This document shows positions 10,013-21,625 of a stretch of 64,000 nucleotides of DNA, piece after piece. Under the pieces are notes generated by a model, which worked only from the letters and a program-made list of their open reading frames with translations, made no database searches and was not told the DNA's origin. The position numbers and the translations under genes were made by a program. The first letter of the stretch is position 1. Each line of letters starts with the position of its first letter. Origin of the DNA: Cyathus striatus (Eukaryota > Basidiomycota > Agaricomycetes > Agaricales > Nidulariaceae); the NCBI GenBank assembly GCA_025738555.1, contig JAOVFP010000006.1:3906001-3970000 (forward strand), given 5' to 3'.

Positions 10013-11429
10013 GTCATGCTTTCATGCGCGTCACGCGTCACGTTTGTCACGTTCTTCATGTCACACATCTCACATCTATTTGTCACGCATTTCATGCTCA
10101 TCACACGTGTCACATCTTTGAGGCACATCATGCCATGGTGATCTGCATGCATGTCACACATTTCACATATGTTACATATGCCATTTTTAAAATGCATCAT
10201 GTATTTTTCATACATGTCACATTTTTCAAGTGCATTGCAACTTTTTCACAAATATCATGCTTTCCAATCACATCAGATTTTTCTGTCTCTACCACTATTC
10301 AAGTTGTCATGAGAGTGAAGTAAGTATTTAATAGTATAGAGTGAATTATATATGCAGAGGAAACAATATGTACTTGTAAAATTGGAGATTGTAACATGGA
10401 AAATAACAATTAAAAAGTTATAGAAGTGTGGTAGTAAGAAGAAACTAGAATGAAAAATGTAGAGTGTATATGTAGTTGAAGTCTTACCCCCACTGACAGA
10501 GCATGAGAAATTTGGAAATGGGATGATATGATGTTTAATAATCAGGATTAGATATGTAATGAAATGACAAAGTAAAATGATATGATGTTTAATAATCAGG
10601 ATTAGATATGTAATGAAATGACAAAGTAAAAACTATAATGGTTAGAGTCTGGATATGAAAGATGGTGAGATCATTATGATAAAAATGATTATTTTGGAAA
10701 TATTTAACAACTGAACAGAAAAGGACATATACTGAAAGAACTACATATGGATAATAAATCTGAAAGAATGGTGAGTATATGTGATTCCACATCACATCAA
10801 ACTCACATGTCTCAATTATTAAATAATCATGTTTCTTGAATTAACCATTGGTTATTCTTATATCTTCAATACACATTATTAAGTCACATATTATCTTACT
10901 CTATATGATTACATGACACTTCTACACTGTCAGAAAACCCCTCTTGTACTTCTCTTCACTTATTTGCTCAGTGGTAATTACTTGCTTTTCTATTCTTTAG
11001 TTTAGTCAACTACATCATCACCTTCTTTTCTTCTTGTTCTCTTCTCAGAAGGACTACTTTGTTTTTTCTCCTTTCTTGTGTAAGAAAAACTTACTATCAT
11101 TTTTCTGTAGTCATGTGCAGTATTGCCATACAAGATCTAAATCAATGCAAGATGCTGAATTACATTGCTAAGTAATGAGATATGAGTTAAATGTGGCATC
11201 ACTGAGTGCTCTGATTCCTTGGATATGAAAGGTATGAAACATTTTCATTATAGACCTGTTGGAACCCCATAAACATGTCACAATTATGATACACATGCAA
11301 GCATGATGTGGTTGAAATGTATTATGCATCTCAAAGATGTGACATCAGTAACACTTATGATGATGTGTGTGAAAGCATGATGAAAGTCTCAAAGATATGA
11401 TGAATATGATGTATGTGCAAATCATAAGA
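10013..11429. other. Non-coding centre of element 1
   Basis: After about 250 bp of degenerate GTCAC repeats the sequence becomes unique and AT-rich. It contains a tandem duplication of about 54 bp (from 10525 and again from 10579, starting GATATGATGTTTAATAATC). No supported coding frame. Confidence 0.6.
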
Positions 11430-11995
11430 AACAGATGTGACTTATGTGACGCGTGACGCGCATACAAAGTATGACAAATGCATTGTGACGAGCATGAAAT
11501 GCGTGACAAATAGATGTGAGATGTGTGACATGAAGAACGTGACAAACGTGACGCGTGACGCGCATGAAAGCATGACAAACGCGCTAAAGCGTGACGGGTG
11601 CGATATATGCGTAGTGTGGGAGAATTGTGACAGACGTGACACGCTTGAAAATTGTCACAAATATGATGTGTGGGAAATGTATGATTGATGCGCGGGAATA
11701 TGCGTGACACACGTGACGGGCAGGAAGAATGTGACAAATGTGATACGCGGGAATATATGTGACGTGTGACAAATGCGAAGCGCGGGAATATGTGTGACGA
11801 ACGTGACAAATGTGATGCGCGGGAAAAATATAAGGCGCGGGAATATGTGTGACGAACGTGACGCGCGTGAAGTACGTGACAAATGTGATGCGCGGGAAAA
11901 ATATGAGGCGCGGGAATATGTGTGACGAACGTGACGCGCGTGAAGTACGTGACAAATGCGAAGCGTGAGAAATATGTGAAACATAGATCAACTAA
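11430..11995 (-). repeat. GTCAC / CCCGCGC core repeats, right arm of element 1
   Basis: Complement of the 9471-10100 type repeats, with units such as GCGCGGGAATATGTGTGACG. Together the two cores form a large inverted repeat around the AT-rich centre. Confidence 0.8.
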
Positions 11996-11999
11996 TAAT

Positions 12000-12610
12000 C
12001 TGTAATAGCAATACATTAATAACAATAGAAAGCATAAAGTAATGAGTACTTATGAGTACACATTTTACTATTAAATAATAATAGGAAGCATTACAGTAAT
12101 AATTGAGAACATAAAGTAATGAGTACTTATGAGTACACATACTAGTATTACAATACTAATATGAAACATAAAGTAATGAGTACTTATGAGTACACATACT
12201 AGTATTACAATACTAATATGAAACATAAAGTAATGAGTACTTATGAGTACACATTTTACTATTAAATAATAATAGGAAGCATTACAGTAATAATTGAGAA
12301 CATAAAGTAATGAGTACTTATGAGTACACATACTAGTATTACAATAACAATAGGAAATATAAAGTAATGAGTACTTATGAGTACACATACTAGTATTACA
12401 ATAGCAATAGAAAATATGAAGTAATGAGTGCTTATGAGTACACATACTAGTATTACAATAGCAATAGGAATCATACAGTAATGAGTGCTTATGAGTACAC
12501 ACACTAGTATTACAATAACAATAGGAATTATAAAGTAATGAGTACTAATGAGTACACATACTAGTATTACAATAACAATAGGATACAAGAAGTAATGAGT
12601 TTTTATGAGT
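12000..12610 (-). repeat. 57-bp tandem array, right arm of element 1
   Basis: Same satellite as 2617-3158 in inverted orientation, about ten units, with some long stretches duplicated almost exactly (for example 12060-12150 and 12240-12330). Confidence 0.9.
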
Positions 12611-12720
12611 AACCTGTATACTACATACAGTATATGCCTCACTCATATAACATAGGCCTTATATGATATCTCATATCATTTAACACTGCTGTTAAATGAT
12701 AAATTTGGCTGACACCCCTT
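12611..12720 (-). repeat. Right terminal inverted repeat of element 1
   Basis: Ends GGCTGACACCCCTT, the complement of the left end apart from the terminal base. Includes the TAACACTGCTGTTA palindrome. Confidence 0.85.
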
Positions 12721-12721
12721 G

Positions 12722-13072
12722 AATGAGACCATCTTCGTGCCGAGGGATGTTGTTTTACATGTAAAGAAGTTGGCCACGAAAGCCGGAACTGTCAATCTAG
12801 ACATACTGCAAAGCCTCCTAAGCTTAACAGTAACTCTGTTCGTGTTTCACGTGCTGAGCTTCATGCGGAACGTGCATGTAACATTAAGCTAAATGTTGGA
12901 TCTGTCAATATAGTAGTACCCAAAGCGGAGAGCACATCAGCAAATTCCCCGTTGACTAAATTAGTTAAGTTAGTTAAATTAAGGTGTACCCCTTGCCTTA
13001 TATTTCTATACATATCCTTAAATGTAATATATTTCGGCTTAAGTGTACTAATGCGCACATGTACAGCCTACT
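12722..13072 (+). pseudogene. Ty3-type gag fragment with CCHC zinc knuckle
   Basis: One frame reads CFTCKEVGHESRNC, a C-x2-C-x4-H-x4-C retroviral-type zinc knuckle of Gag nucleocapsid, followed by a basic, Ser-rich stretch. No upstream capsid part is present because element 1 abuts it. Protease/reverse-transcriptase remains of the same type occur at 15720-16509, so both pieces probably come from one copy split by later insertions. Confidence 0.65.
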
Positions 13073-13799
13073 AATCTTGGCTTAAATGCACTACTTCACA
13101 CACATTTAGGTCAATAGTAGGTCTATATAACTACTAATACTTATTAATTTGACCTTTTATTAACTATATTATAGTAGAGTTTTGGTAGAGTACTGAAGTA
13201 TGTCCCTTGAGTAACGAGTCTTATAAATACCTGTACTGCCTTTGGCCTTACACATAATCCTAATGATTCAAAAAACAAAATGCATTTACAACGTTATAAT
13301 ATTCAACGTGTTATCGATACATCTACCTGTAATGCACAACAAAATTCCAAAGTCTTGATGTAGCTAAATGCAAGTCCGACAGCTGCCATTAAGGTTAAGC
13401 CGAAATATTCAGCCGAAGAGCTCCTAAGCCAATCAAATCATTGGAAAGCTGACACGATTATCACGTGACTTTTCCACGTTACAGACACGTCGTCGTTCAA
13501 CTCTTTGAACTCTGAGCACGTTCAACTTTCCCCAAACCTTCCCCTTACTTTCTCCCTCTCGTCTTCCATGGTCCATCCATCTCTGCAAGCCATGCGTACA
13601 CATATTGCTCTCCCCTCAAGACCCCTTCCAACCTCTCATTTATCTTCTGTCCTGGGTGGTAGGAGTCAGAACTCAGCAATCCGAGCCTTCAAGAACTTGT
13701 CTGGGTGTACTTGATTCATGTTTTGTCAAGCTGGGTGTCCGTGCCAGTAAGTACTTCCATCCCCTTTACTTATATCCATCTATTGAAGCTTGAAGCTTG
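13073..13799. other. Non-coding stretch between retroelement pieces
   Basis: AT-rich at first, then a GC-richer block (13380-13800) with short frames that match nothing I recognise. It could be part of a long terminal repeat or a separate insertion, but no boundaries could be fixed. Confidence 0.35.
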
Positions 13800-14230
13800 A
13801 AGTTTGGCTACAGGGACTATCCACTCTTGTGCTCTCCCTCCTGTGCCCTCTCACTCTTGTGCCCTCTCTCCTCTCCTTCTCGCGCTCTCGCTCGTGCACC
13901 CTCTCCTTCTCTCCTTCTCGCGCCCTTGCTCGTGCACCCTCTCTCTTGTTCCCTCCTCGTGCCTTCTCTTGTGCACCCTCTCTCGTTCCCTCCGTCTCGT
14001 GCCCTCTCTTGCGCACCCTCTCTTGTGTGCCCTCTCTTGTTCTCTCCCTCTTGTGCCCTCTCTTGTGTGCCTCTCACTCGTTCTCTCCCTCTCACACCCT
14101 CGCTTGCGTGCCTCTCTCTCGTTCTCTCGCTCTCTTGTGCCCCCTCTTGTGCTTTCTCTTTCACTCACACTCTCACACTCGTGCTCTTCACTCAAACTCT
14201 CATATGCTCTGTTTCTCTTGCACACTCTAT
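13800..14230. repeat. Pyrimidine-rich CTCTC / GTGCCCTCTC minisatellite
   Basis: Units of about 15-45 bp built on CTCTTGTGCCCTCTC. All six frames are open for long distances because stops are rare in such composition, so the Ser/Leu- or Arg/Glu-rich frames are artefacts. Confidence 0.85.
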
Positions 14231-14869
14231 CTCTCTCTCACATTCTTGCTGTTGTCTGAACTCTCTCCACTGCTGTTCGCCTCTGCTGCTCCCACAACCT
14301 GTCACTATTTAATATAATGGACCTCAGCAAATGCTCAACTAGTTCCTTTACTCGCTCGTGATCGCTCTTAGTGATACATAGACACCTCGTTATCCCATAC
14401 ATAGATTGTTGCTGCTTTTATCAGTCATTCATTGTATGTAGATTAATAGCAAATATTGAGTCATGCATATCCATTGGTAATATCTGTTGCGAAATAAACC
14501 TATTCCCTCCTTATATGCAATTTAAATTGCAAGAGCCTACCTAATTTCTGCCTAAATGTATGATTAAAGTGGAACAATATCTATTTAAATTAGATTAATT
14601 CATAGCTTAAATCAACTAAGTTAGAGCTCAAACCTAACTAATATATTCCTAATGTGATGACATAAAGAAGGACAATGTAATTAAATTATATTAATTTACA
14701 GCTTAAACGACCTTAGTTCAAGCTAATGGCTTCTTATGCCAATATTATTAGTCGAAATAAGTACGGGACCTCTCCTTATTTGCCTAAGACGTCTTATGGT
14801 ACTATTTTCAACTAAATTTATCTTAAAGCAAGCTTTTTTCCACCTTAATTGCCTAAATTTGTGATGTGG
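14231..14869. other. AT-rich non-coding stretch
   Basis: No gene seen. The phrase TTAGATTAATTCATAGCTTAAA near 14590 and a variant near 14688 form a diverged direct repeat, possibly the remnant of a repeat-bearing insertion. Confidence 0.35.
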
Positions 14870-14879
14870 GTATTTGCTG

Positions 14880-15612
14880 ATGCAAGTGGTCTCGAGCTCA
14901 CTCACAAGATGTCTCCAATTACATTAAGACACTTTTTGAAAGTCATTTCAGTCCAAGTGAATCATACAACAATGGGATCTTACCGAGTGAACATTTCGAA
15001 GTTATTCACTATGACAGTACACGTTATGAAGTACTGGATAAATTGGGTGACTTGGATTCATACATAATTAATGTGTCAGAGTTAGACCTACCAGACTTCT
15101 CAGTTGCGGATGTTATACAACGATCTATGGAGCAGTTTGAAAAGTCAAAGCCTCAGGATTACTACCCTGATACAGGTGAACCAAATGACACTTACCCGGC
15201 ATTACAATGGCTTCAGACACGTTTCTTGTTTGCAATCTGCGAGAATGATAACTGGAATAAAATACTCAAAGGGGATTTGGTTGAAGTTGAGCTGTGTTCT
15301 AGCGGCTATCGCATCGGGTTCATTGGTGTGGACTTTGCATTAATAATATCTCACCTCAAAGTACGGACACCTGGTCTTGATACATTATGTGGATTACTGG
15401 TGGTCCTGGCTCAGGAAAATCTGCAATTGCCTCTACTTTGGTTGAAACCCTAAACTCAAATAACTGGAAGAGACTGGGTGGCTGCCATTTCTGTAAGAGG
15501 GATGATAACACCTTAGGTGATGCTACTGTAGTTTGGAAAAAAATGGCTGCAGATTTAGCATCCAAGTCAAAGTATTCTTTTTTGAGAGAAAAGATTGGAG
15601 AATATTCCTGAG
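14880..15612 (+). pseudogene. Fragment of a NACHT/STAND-type ATPase with intact P-loop
   Basis: Broken frames give first a polar region (LDSYIINVSELDLPDF...) and then, at 15387, MWITGGPGSGKSAIASTLVE followed by GGCHFCKRDD and KMAADLASKS. GGPGSGKS is a Walker A loop; the xFFCKRDD-like block and the ADLA helix are typical of NACHT domains of fungal NLR-like proteins, which act in signalling and recognition. Walker B and any repeat domain are missing and the frame changes near 15360, so this is a fragment. It lies between two pieces of a Ty3 element, so it was either carried in or used as an insertion target. Confidence 0.6.
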
Positions 15613-15719
15613 CTTCTATTCAATGCCTGGATCGAATACAAATACGGAAATTTGAGTCGGAATATGGTATGTCAACGGAGATCTCGTCAAAACCTGCTAG
15701 TAGGCTTATACTCTACTAG

Positions 15720-16509
15720 AACAGGTGGTAAGCGCAAGAATCGCTGCGGAGAAAGCAATCTAAGACCCAATGAGTTAGAATGAACATCACTACTTCCCAA
15801 AGACTTTAATAGACACTTACCTAAACCCATTGTAATTCAAGTCTATGTGAATGGGCAGCCAGTGCATGCTCTATTTGACACTGGATCAATGGCGGACTTT
15901 GTTTCTACAATGGTAGTTGATCAACTAAAGCTAGAGAAAGTAATATTAGCCAAGCCTATCACTGTACAATTAGCAGTACATGGCTCATGCTCGAAAATTA
16001 ATTGCAGCACCACTGTAAATTTCAAATATCAGAACATTGACTGCAAATGACGATTTGATGTTGCAAACCTTGATAATTATGATATGATACTGGGGACACC
16101 ATTTATATTTCAACATAAGTTAGTAATTGGAATGAACCCCATTCATATAGCAATTGGTTCGGACTCACCAGTGGAAATGCGTGGACAAGAAGTTACAACA
16201 ATATCATCAGCTGCTGCAGATATATTTGAAGATGATATGGATGAAATTCGGACGATGCTATGTGAGGAAGCTTTAGACTTATGTCAAGATGCTTCAAAGA
16301 CTGACTTACCTCCTTTCAGAAACATAAACCATACTATACCACTTCTAGATGAGAAAAAGGTGTATAAATTTAGACCTTCTCACTGTGCAGAAGCGTTAAA
16401 GCCGGTCTGGAGGGAAAAAAGAGCTTCTTATGTGAAATCAGGACATTGGTGTTTAGCTACTGGATCTGCTGCATGTCCCATGGAGGGAACAGTCGATGGG
16501 TCTTATTAG
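15720..16509 (+). pseudogene. Ty3-type Pol fragment: aspartic protease and start of reverse transcriptase
   Basis: HALFDTGSMADFVS carries the D-T-G of a retroviral aspartic protease. It is followed by VILAKPITVQLAVHGSCSK, an in-frame TGA near 16050, then YDMILGTPFIFQHKLVIGMNP, the usual end of this protease. LPPFRNINHTIPL and EALKPVWREKRASYVKSGHW begin the reverse transcriptase, which breaks off before the palm motifs. This is the order found in basidiomycete Ty3 elements. With the gag knuckle at 12722 it forms a dismembered copy. Confidence 0.8.
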
Positions 16510-17211
16510 ATTAGGTTAAAGAAGCAGGAAGGTTGAGAATTAGCTCCCGCATTCCTGATGTGGTTCTTCCTTATACCCACACAATGTAAATATCCTCTCA
16601 GCCAATAAGAAAATTACATATGCGTGACAGACCCAATTGGGAAATGATGTGCTCTGGCGCAACTCTGGTGTAGCCTCCATCCCAACGTAAACTCATAGAT
16701 CACTCGCTGATGAAAATATTTACCTTAGAACTGACTTAAATATTAGATTATGTATACTGGAACTTAGTGTACTGTGCTGTGCTATAATTTCCTGTGATAT
16801 TTCATCTACAAATTGATTATTGGGGTAGCCTTAATAATAGTAGTGTTGTGCCCACTGTGCTGTTTACTCCTAAATAAGAAAGGCAGTCCATTGTGCAGCA
16901 TAATATGTTCATGTTGATATTTATGCATTTACCTTGAGGAATATTTCATCTATGTGGTAACTGTGCGGAGTAATACTGACAATATATAGCTTTGATTGAG
17001 GGAAATGCACCCAATTTATACTATATTTCCCAGGGACATCTTGAAGTGAATGCTTTTGGAATGCTCCAAAGAAAATCACACATGTTATGATATTTATAAT
17101 AGTTTAATACTTATGTCCATGAGAAAACAGCTTTATAACAGATGCATTATAGCCAAATTATAGTGCACATGTAGTGTATGGGTGAATATTCAACAAGTAT
17201 ACTATTTAGTT
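16510..17211. other. Non-coding stretch left of element A
   Basis: AT-rich unique sequence with no supported gene. The Ty3 fragment ends abruptly just before it. Confidence 0.4.
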
Positions 17212-20200
17212 CAGGCACATAGAAAATTCTGGGCACGCACAAAAGTGAGCATGATTGAGCGTGCCATGCTCAAGGCCAAATTTTCACGCACAAAAGTGAG
17301 CGTGATTGAGCGTGTCATGCTCAAGGTATTTATTTTAGTTCTAAATGGCCCATTTGTGGGTCAAAAAGAGTGTAAATCAAATGTACATACTAGTGTTGTA
17401 TGTCTGTGTCATATTGTGAATGTGAGTGATGTTTCTAATCTAGATATGAGGTCAAATCTTGAAGAATAATATTTATACTTCATGCTCAAACATGTGCATG
17501 CATGCTCATGTTCACGCTCAAGGTGTGGGCATGGATTGAGTGTACATGCACACATCACACTCAAGATTTTACTTCACGCTCAGGGTCAACATCTCACACA
17601 CAGGATCCATACATTCACGCACAGAATCTAAGTTTTCATGCTCAAGGTCATCAACTCACACTCAAGGTCTGTCAACTCACACTCAAAGTCTTTACTTCAC
17701 GCTCACAAAAAAATTATATGTTACATTTATATTTTGGCTTCACTTACATGTGGGAGGAAAAGTAAGTTGCAAGTGTAATATTTGTGAGTGTGAGTAAGAA
17801 TACCAATCATGCTCACACTCAAGTTAAAGGATATTGAGTGTGAGTGTAATACTTGTGAGCATGAATAGGAATACCAATTATACTCATGCTCAAGTTGAAT
17901 GCAAGTGTAATATTTGTGAGTGTGAGTAAGAATACCAATCACACTCATGCTCAAGTTAAAGGATATTGAGTGTGAGTGTAATACTTGTGAGTGTGAATAG
18001 GAATACCAATTATACTCATGCTCAAGTTGAATGCAAGTATAATATTTGTGAGCATGAATAAGAATACCAATCACGCTCACACTCAAGTTAAAGGATATTG
18101 AGCATGAGTGTAATACTTGTGAGCATGAATAGGAATACCAATTATACTCATGCTCAAGTTGAATGCAAGTGTAATATTTGTGAGCATGAGTAAGAATACC
18201 AATTATGCTCACACTCAAGTTAAAGGACATTGAGTGTGAGTGTAATACTTGTGAGTGTGAATAGGAATACCACACTCACACTCAAGTTGAATGCAAGTGT
18301 AATATTTGTGAGTGTGAGTAAGAATACCAATCACGCTCATGCTCAAGTTAAAGGATATTGAGCATGAGTGTAATACTTGTGAGCATGAATAGGAATACCA
18401 ATTATACTTACTCACGCTCAAGTTGAATGCAAGTGTAATATTTGTGAGTGTGAGTAAGGATACCAATCACACTCACACTCAAGTTAAAGAACATTGAGTG
18501 TGAGTGTAATACTTGTGAGTGTGAATAGGAATACCACACTCATGCTCAAGTTGAATGCAAGTGTAATATTTGTGAGCATGAGGAAGGATACCAATCACGC
18601 TCATGCTCAAGTAAAGGATATTGAGCGTGAGTGTAATACTTGTGAGCATGAATAGGAATACCAATTATATTCATGCTCAAGTTGAATGCAAGTATAATAT
18701 TTGTGAGCGTGAGTAAGGATACCAATCACACTCACACTCAAGTTAAAGAACATTGAGTGTTAGTGTAATACTTGTGAGCATGAATAGGAATACCACACTC
18801 ATGCTCAAGTTGAATGCAAGTGTAATATTTGGGAGCATGAGTAAGAATACCAATCACACTCATGCTCAAGTAAAGGATATTGAGTGTGAGTGTAATACTT
18901 GTGAGCATGAATAGGAATACCAATTATACTCACACTCAAGTTGAATGCAAGTGTAATATTTGTGAGTGTGAGTAAGAATACCAATCACGCTCACACTCAA
19001 GTTAAAGAACATTGAGCGTGAGTGTAATACTTGTGAGCATGAATAGGAATACCACACTCATGCTCAAGTTGAATGCAAGTGTAATATTTGTGAGTGTGAG
19101 TAAGAATACCAGTCACGCTCATGCTCAAGTAAAGGATATTGAGCGTGAGTGTAATACTTGTGAGTGTGAATAGGAATACCAATTATACTCATGCTCAATT
19201 TGAATGCAAGTGTAATATTTGTGAGCATGAGTAAGGATACCAATCACACTCACACTCAAGTTAAAGAACATTGAGTGTGAGTGTAATACTTGTGAGCGTG
19301 AATAGGAATACCAATTATACTCATGCTCAAGTTGAATGCAAGTGTAATATTTGTGAGTGTGAGTAAGAATACCAATCACGCTCATGCTCAAGTTAAAGAA
19401 CATTGAGTGTGAGTGTAATACTTGTGATCATGAATAGGAATACCACACTCACACTCAAGTTAAAGGACATTGAGTGTGAGTGTAATACTTGTGAGCATGA
19501 ATAGGAATACCAATTATACTCACACTCAAGTTAAAGGGCATTGAGCATGAGTGTAATATTTGTGAGCATGAACAGGAATAGCAATCATGCTCATGCTCAA
19601 GTGAAATATAAGTGTAATATTTGTGAGCATGAGTAAAAATGCCAATCACTCTCACACTCAAGTTAAAGAACATTGAGTGCAAGTGTAAATAAGTATTATA
19701 AATGTGATAGAATACCTATCATGCTCATGCTCAAATCAAAGGGCATTGAGTATGAGTGTAAATATAATACTGACATGCAGTTATACTATGCAAATATGTG
19801 TGATAGGTAGTAGTCTCTCCTGTATTGCTCCCTGCTTCATTGTGAATTTCCCTGCTTTGTTATTAAGCCCCCTTCCTTGTTCTGAAGTTCCCTACTTCGC
19901 TCTAAAGCCCCATTCTTTGTTTTGAATTTCCCATGGTCTCTGCTTCACTGTGAATCCCCCTGCCTTGTTCTTAATTTTCCTGCTTCATTGTAAAGCTTGC
20001 TGTAATTTTATGAGCCCCTTGTTTCATTATAAACTTCCCCTGTTTCTACTGTTCAATATATACCATTCTCTAGCTCTATAAATTTTTAACTGTTAGTCTG
20101 AATTACTGCTACACTCTCTGAGTCATTTTTTCAACTTGTAGATCATATGTACACTCTCTGAATCATTTATATACACTCTAAGTCATATCTAAACACTCTG

Positions 20201-20536
20201 GATCATTGGTATACATTTTAAATCAATATACACTCATAAAGAAGACAATAACAGTGAAATATATATAAAACCCACTGGTGTTCTTCAATTATTACATTAC
20301 AGTGCTTAGTATATGCCAAATTGTATTAAAAACATGCTTTACTATGCCAATTATTCAGTATGTAGTTGATATAAGACAGCCAGTTGGCTCATGCTCATAT
20401 AAGGATTATTCATGCTCATGTATCGAATATTCACGCTCACATCACGCACAGGGTCGAATTTTCACGCTCAATAGGTGAGCATGCACGCTCAACTCACACT
20501 CACTTTTGTGCATGCCCGGAATTTTCTTGCTGCCCA
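17212..20536 (+). mobile_element. Satellite-armed element A
   Basis: Inverted ends: GGCACATAGAAAATTCTGGG at the left; at the right the complement of GGCAGCAAGAAAATTCCGGG, both continuing into GCACAAAAGTGAG. Between them lie a short unique part, a long array of ~65/131-bp units (17760-19720) and a second unique part (19720-20400). A second copy, B, lies at 36344-39994 in the opposite orientation. No coding frame is supported. Unlike copy B, no matching target duplication was seen at its borders, so one border may have been exchanged or decayed. Confidence 0.8.
17760..19720 (+). repeat. ~131-bp dimeric satellite of element A
   Basis: Each dimer has two related halves with GTGTAATACTTGTGAGCATG, AATACCAATTATACTCATGC and TCAAGTTGAATGCAAGTGTA. 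The motif GAGCGTGAG appears also as GAGCATGAG and GAGTGTGAG throughout. Frames read as SVIGILTHAHKYYTC repeats and are not genes. Confidence 0.9.
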
Positions 20537-21180
20537 TAACGAAGCAAATACCTTTAGAACACAACCAATGCACTCAAAATGAACCAAATATTTTTAGAAT
20601 GAATCCCAGAGCTTCCAAGCGAAGCAGAGGTACTTAGAACGATATGCAGGGCTTCTTAACCATGCAAAGACCTTGAGAACAACAGACATGTTTGCAATCA
20701 ATAAAAGGTCCTCATAAAGAAATAGAACCCTTTAGAATGAATTATAGATATTAAGAATGAAGCATAGAGCTTAAAACATGAAACAGAGACCTTGATAATG
20801 AGGCAAAGACATTGTGAATTATGCAGAGATGCTCATAACGAAATAAGATCTTCAGAACAAATCAGAATACTTTAGACAGATGCAGAGACCTTGAAAGCCC
20901 TCAGAATGAAATGGAATCATTTAGAACGAAGTAGAGACATTACCAATGAAGCAAAGACCTTTAGAATGAAGCAGAGATATCTAGAACGAAAGGAAGGCTT
21001 TCAGAACGATCCAGAGGCCTTGAATATGAAGTAGAGGTCTTGGGAACGAAACAGAGGCCTCAAGAAAGAAATATATATCTTGAGAACGAAGGAAACATGT
21101 TCCTAACAAAGCTAAAACCTTTAGAATGAAGTAAAGACATTGATTTCTTGAGTATGCCAATGCATAGAGCTTGAAAATGA
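20537..21180 (+). repeat. Degenerate GAACGAAGCAGAGACCTT repeat
   Basis: About 17-22-bp units recur with many changes (GAATGAAGCAGAGA, GAACGAAACAGAGG). A related repeat in both orientations occurs inside element A (19800-20050) and element B (36840-37050). Confidence 0.65.
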
Positions 21181-21625
21181 AACATGGGCTAGCTTCCAAC
21201 CCCACGGACTCAACAAAGAGTAAATCCAATTTATTAAAAGGTGTCTTATAACATAACATTAGATTATTGGATTTACATACCATCAGCCCAGTTGAGAGAT
21301 GATACAACTTGTATCATAGACAACCAGCTTCAATTTTATATATAGAGAAAAGGAAGTGAGATTATATTTTACAACATAAATCTATAGATCAGATAATGTT
21401 ATCTACGATCTGGATCTTAAGGGTTAGTGGATGCCTTACCATAGCATTTAGAATTTCAAACTACTTTTCCAAATCTTAAGCGAGTGGTGTTCGGCAAAAG
21501 TAGCTTTTTGTTTCTAAACCATAGGACACATGTACATACAGATAATAAACAATTCTTACAGAAATACTGACAGCTCAATGACAGTGTCCCTAAATAGTCC
21601 CTGATCTTATCACAATCTAAGCAAC
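21181..21625. other. Upstream region of Harbinger transposase 1
   Basis: No gene. It presumably contains the left terminus of Harbinger element 1, but I could not pair an inverted repeat here with the region right of 29076. Confidence 0.35.

Larger units (their letters stand above)
2510..12720. mobile_element. Outer satellite-armed element 1 (hosts the helicase element)
   Basis: The ends are near-perfect inverted repeats: GAGGGGTGTCAGCCAAATTT at 2510 and its complement ending at 12720. The TIR continues about 105 bp through AACAGCAGTGTTA and GAGTGAGGCATATACT. Inside each TIR lies an array of 57-bp repeats in mirrored orientation, then a GTCAC/CCCGCGC-rich core, then an AT-rich centre (10.3-11.4 kb). 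Without the nested insertion at 3159-9236 it is about 4.1 kb and shows no coding frame of its own, so it is probably non-autonomous. No convincing target duplication was found; the right end abuts a Ty3 gag fragment. Two more elements in the window share its termini. Confidence 0.85.

Noticed and set aside
2510..12720. Single 10.2-kb autonomous transposon with the helicase and DUF6589 genes as its own genes
   Set aside because: The inner pair has its own TIRs and a perfect 9-bp duplication within the satellite, so it is a separate later insertion.
13790..14317. Overlapping long frames rich in Ser/Leu/Pro or Arg/Glu
   Set aside because: The CT-rich minisatellite leaves several frames open on both strands; no domain or codon preference supports any of them.
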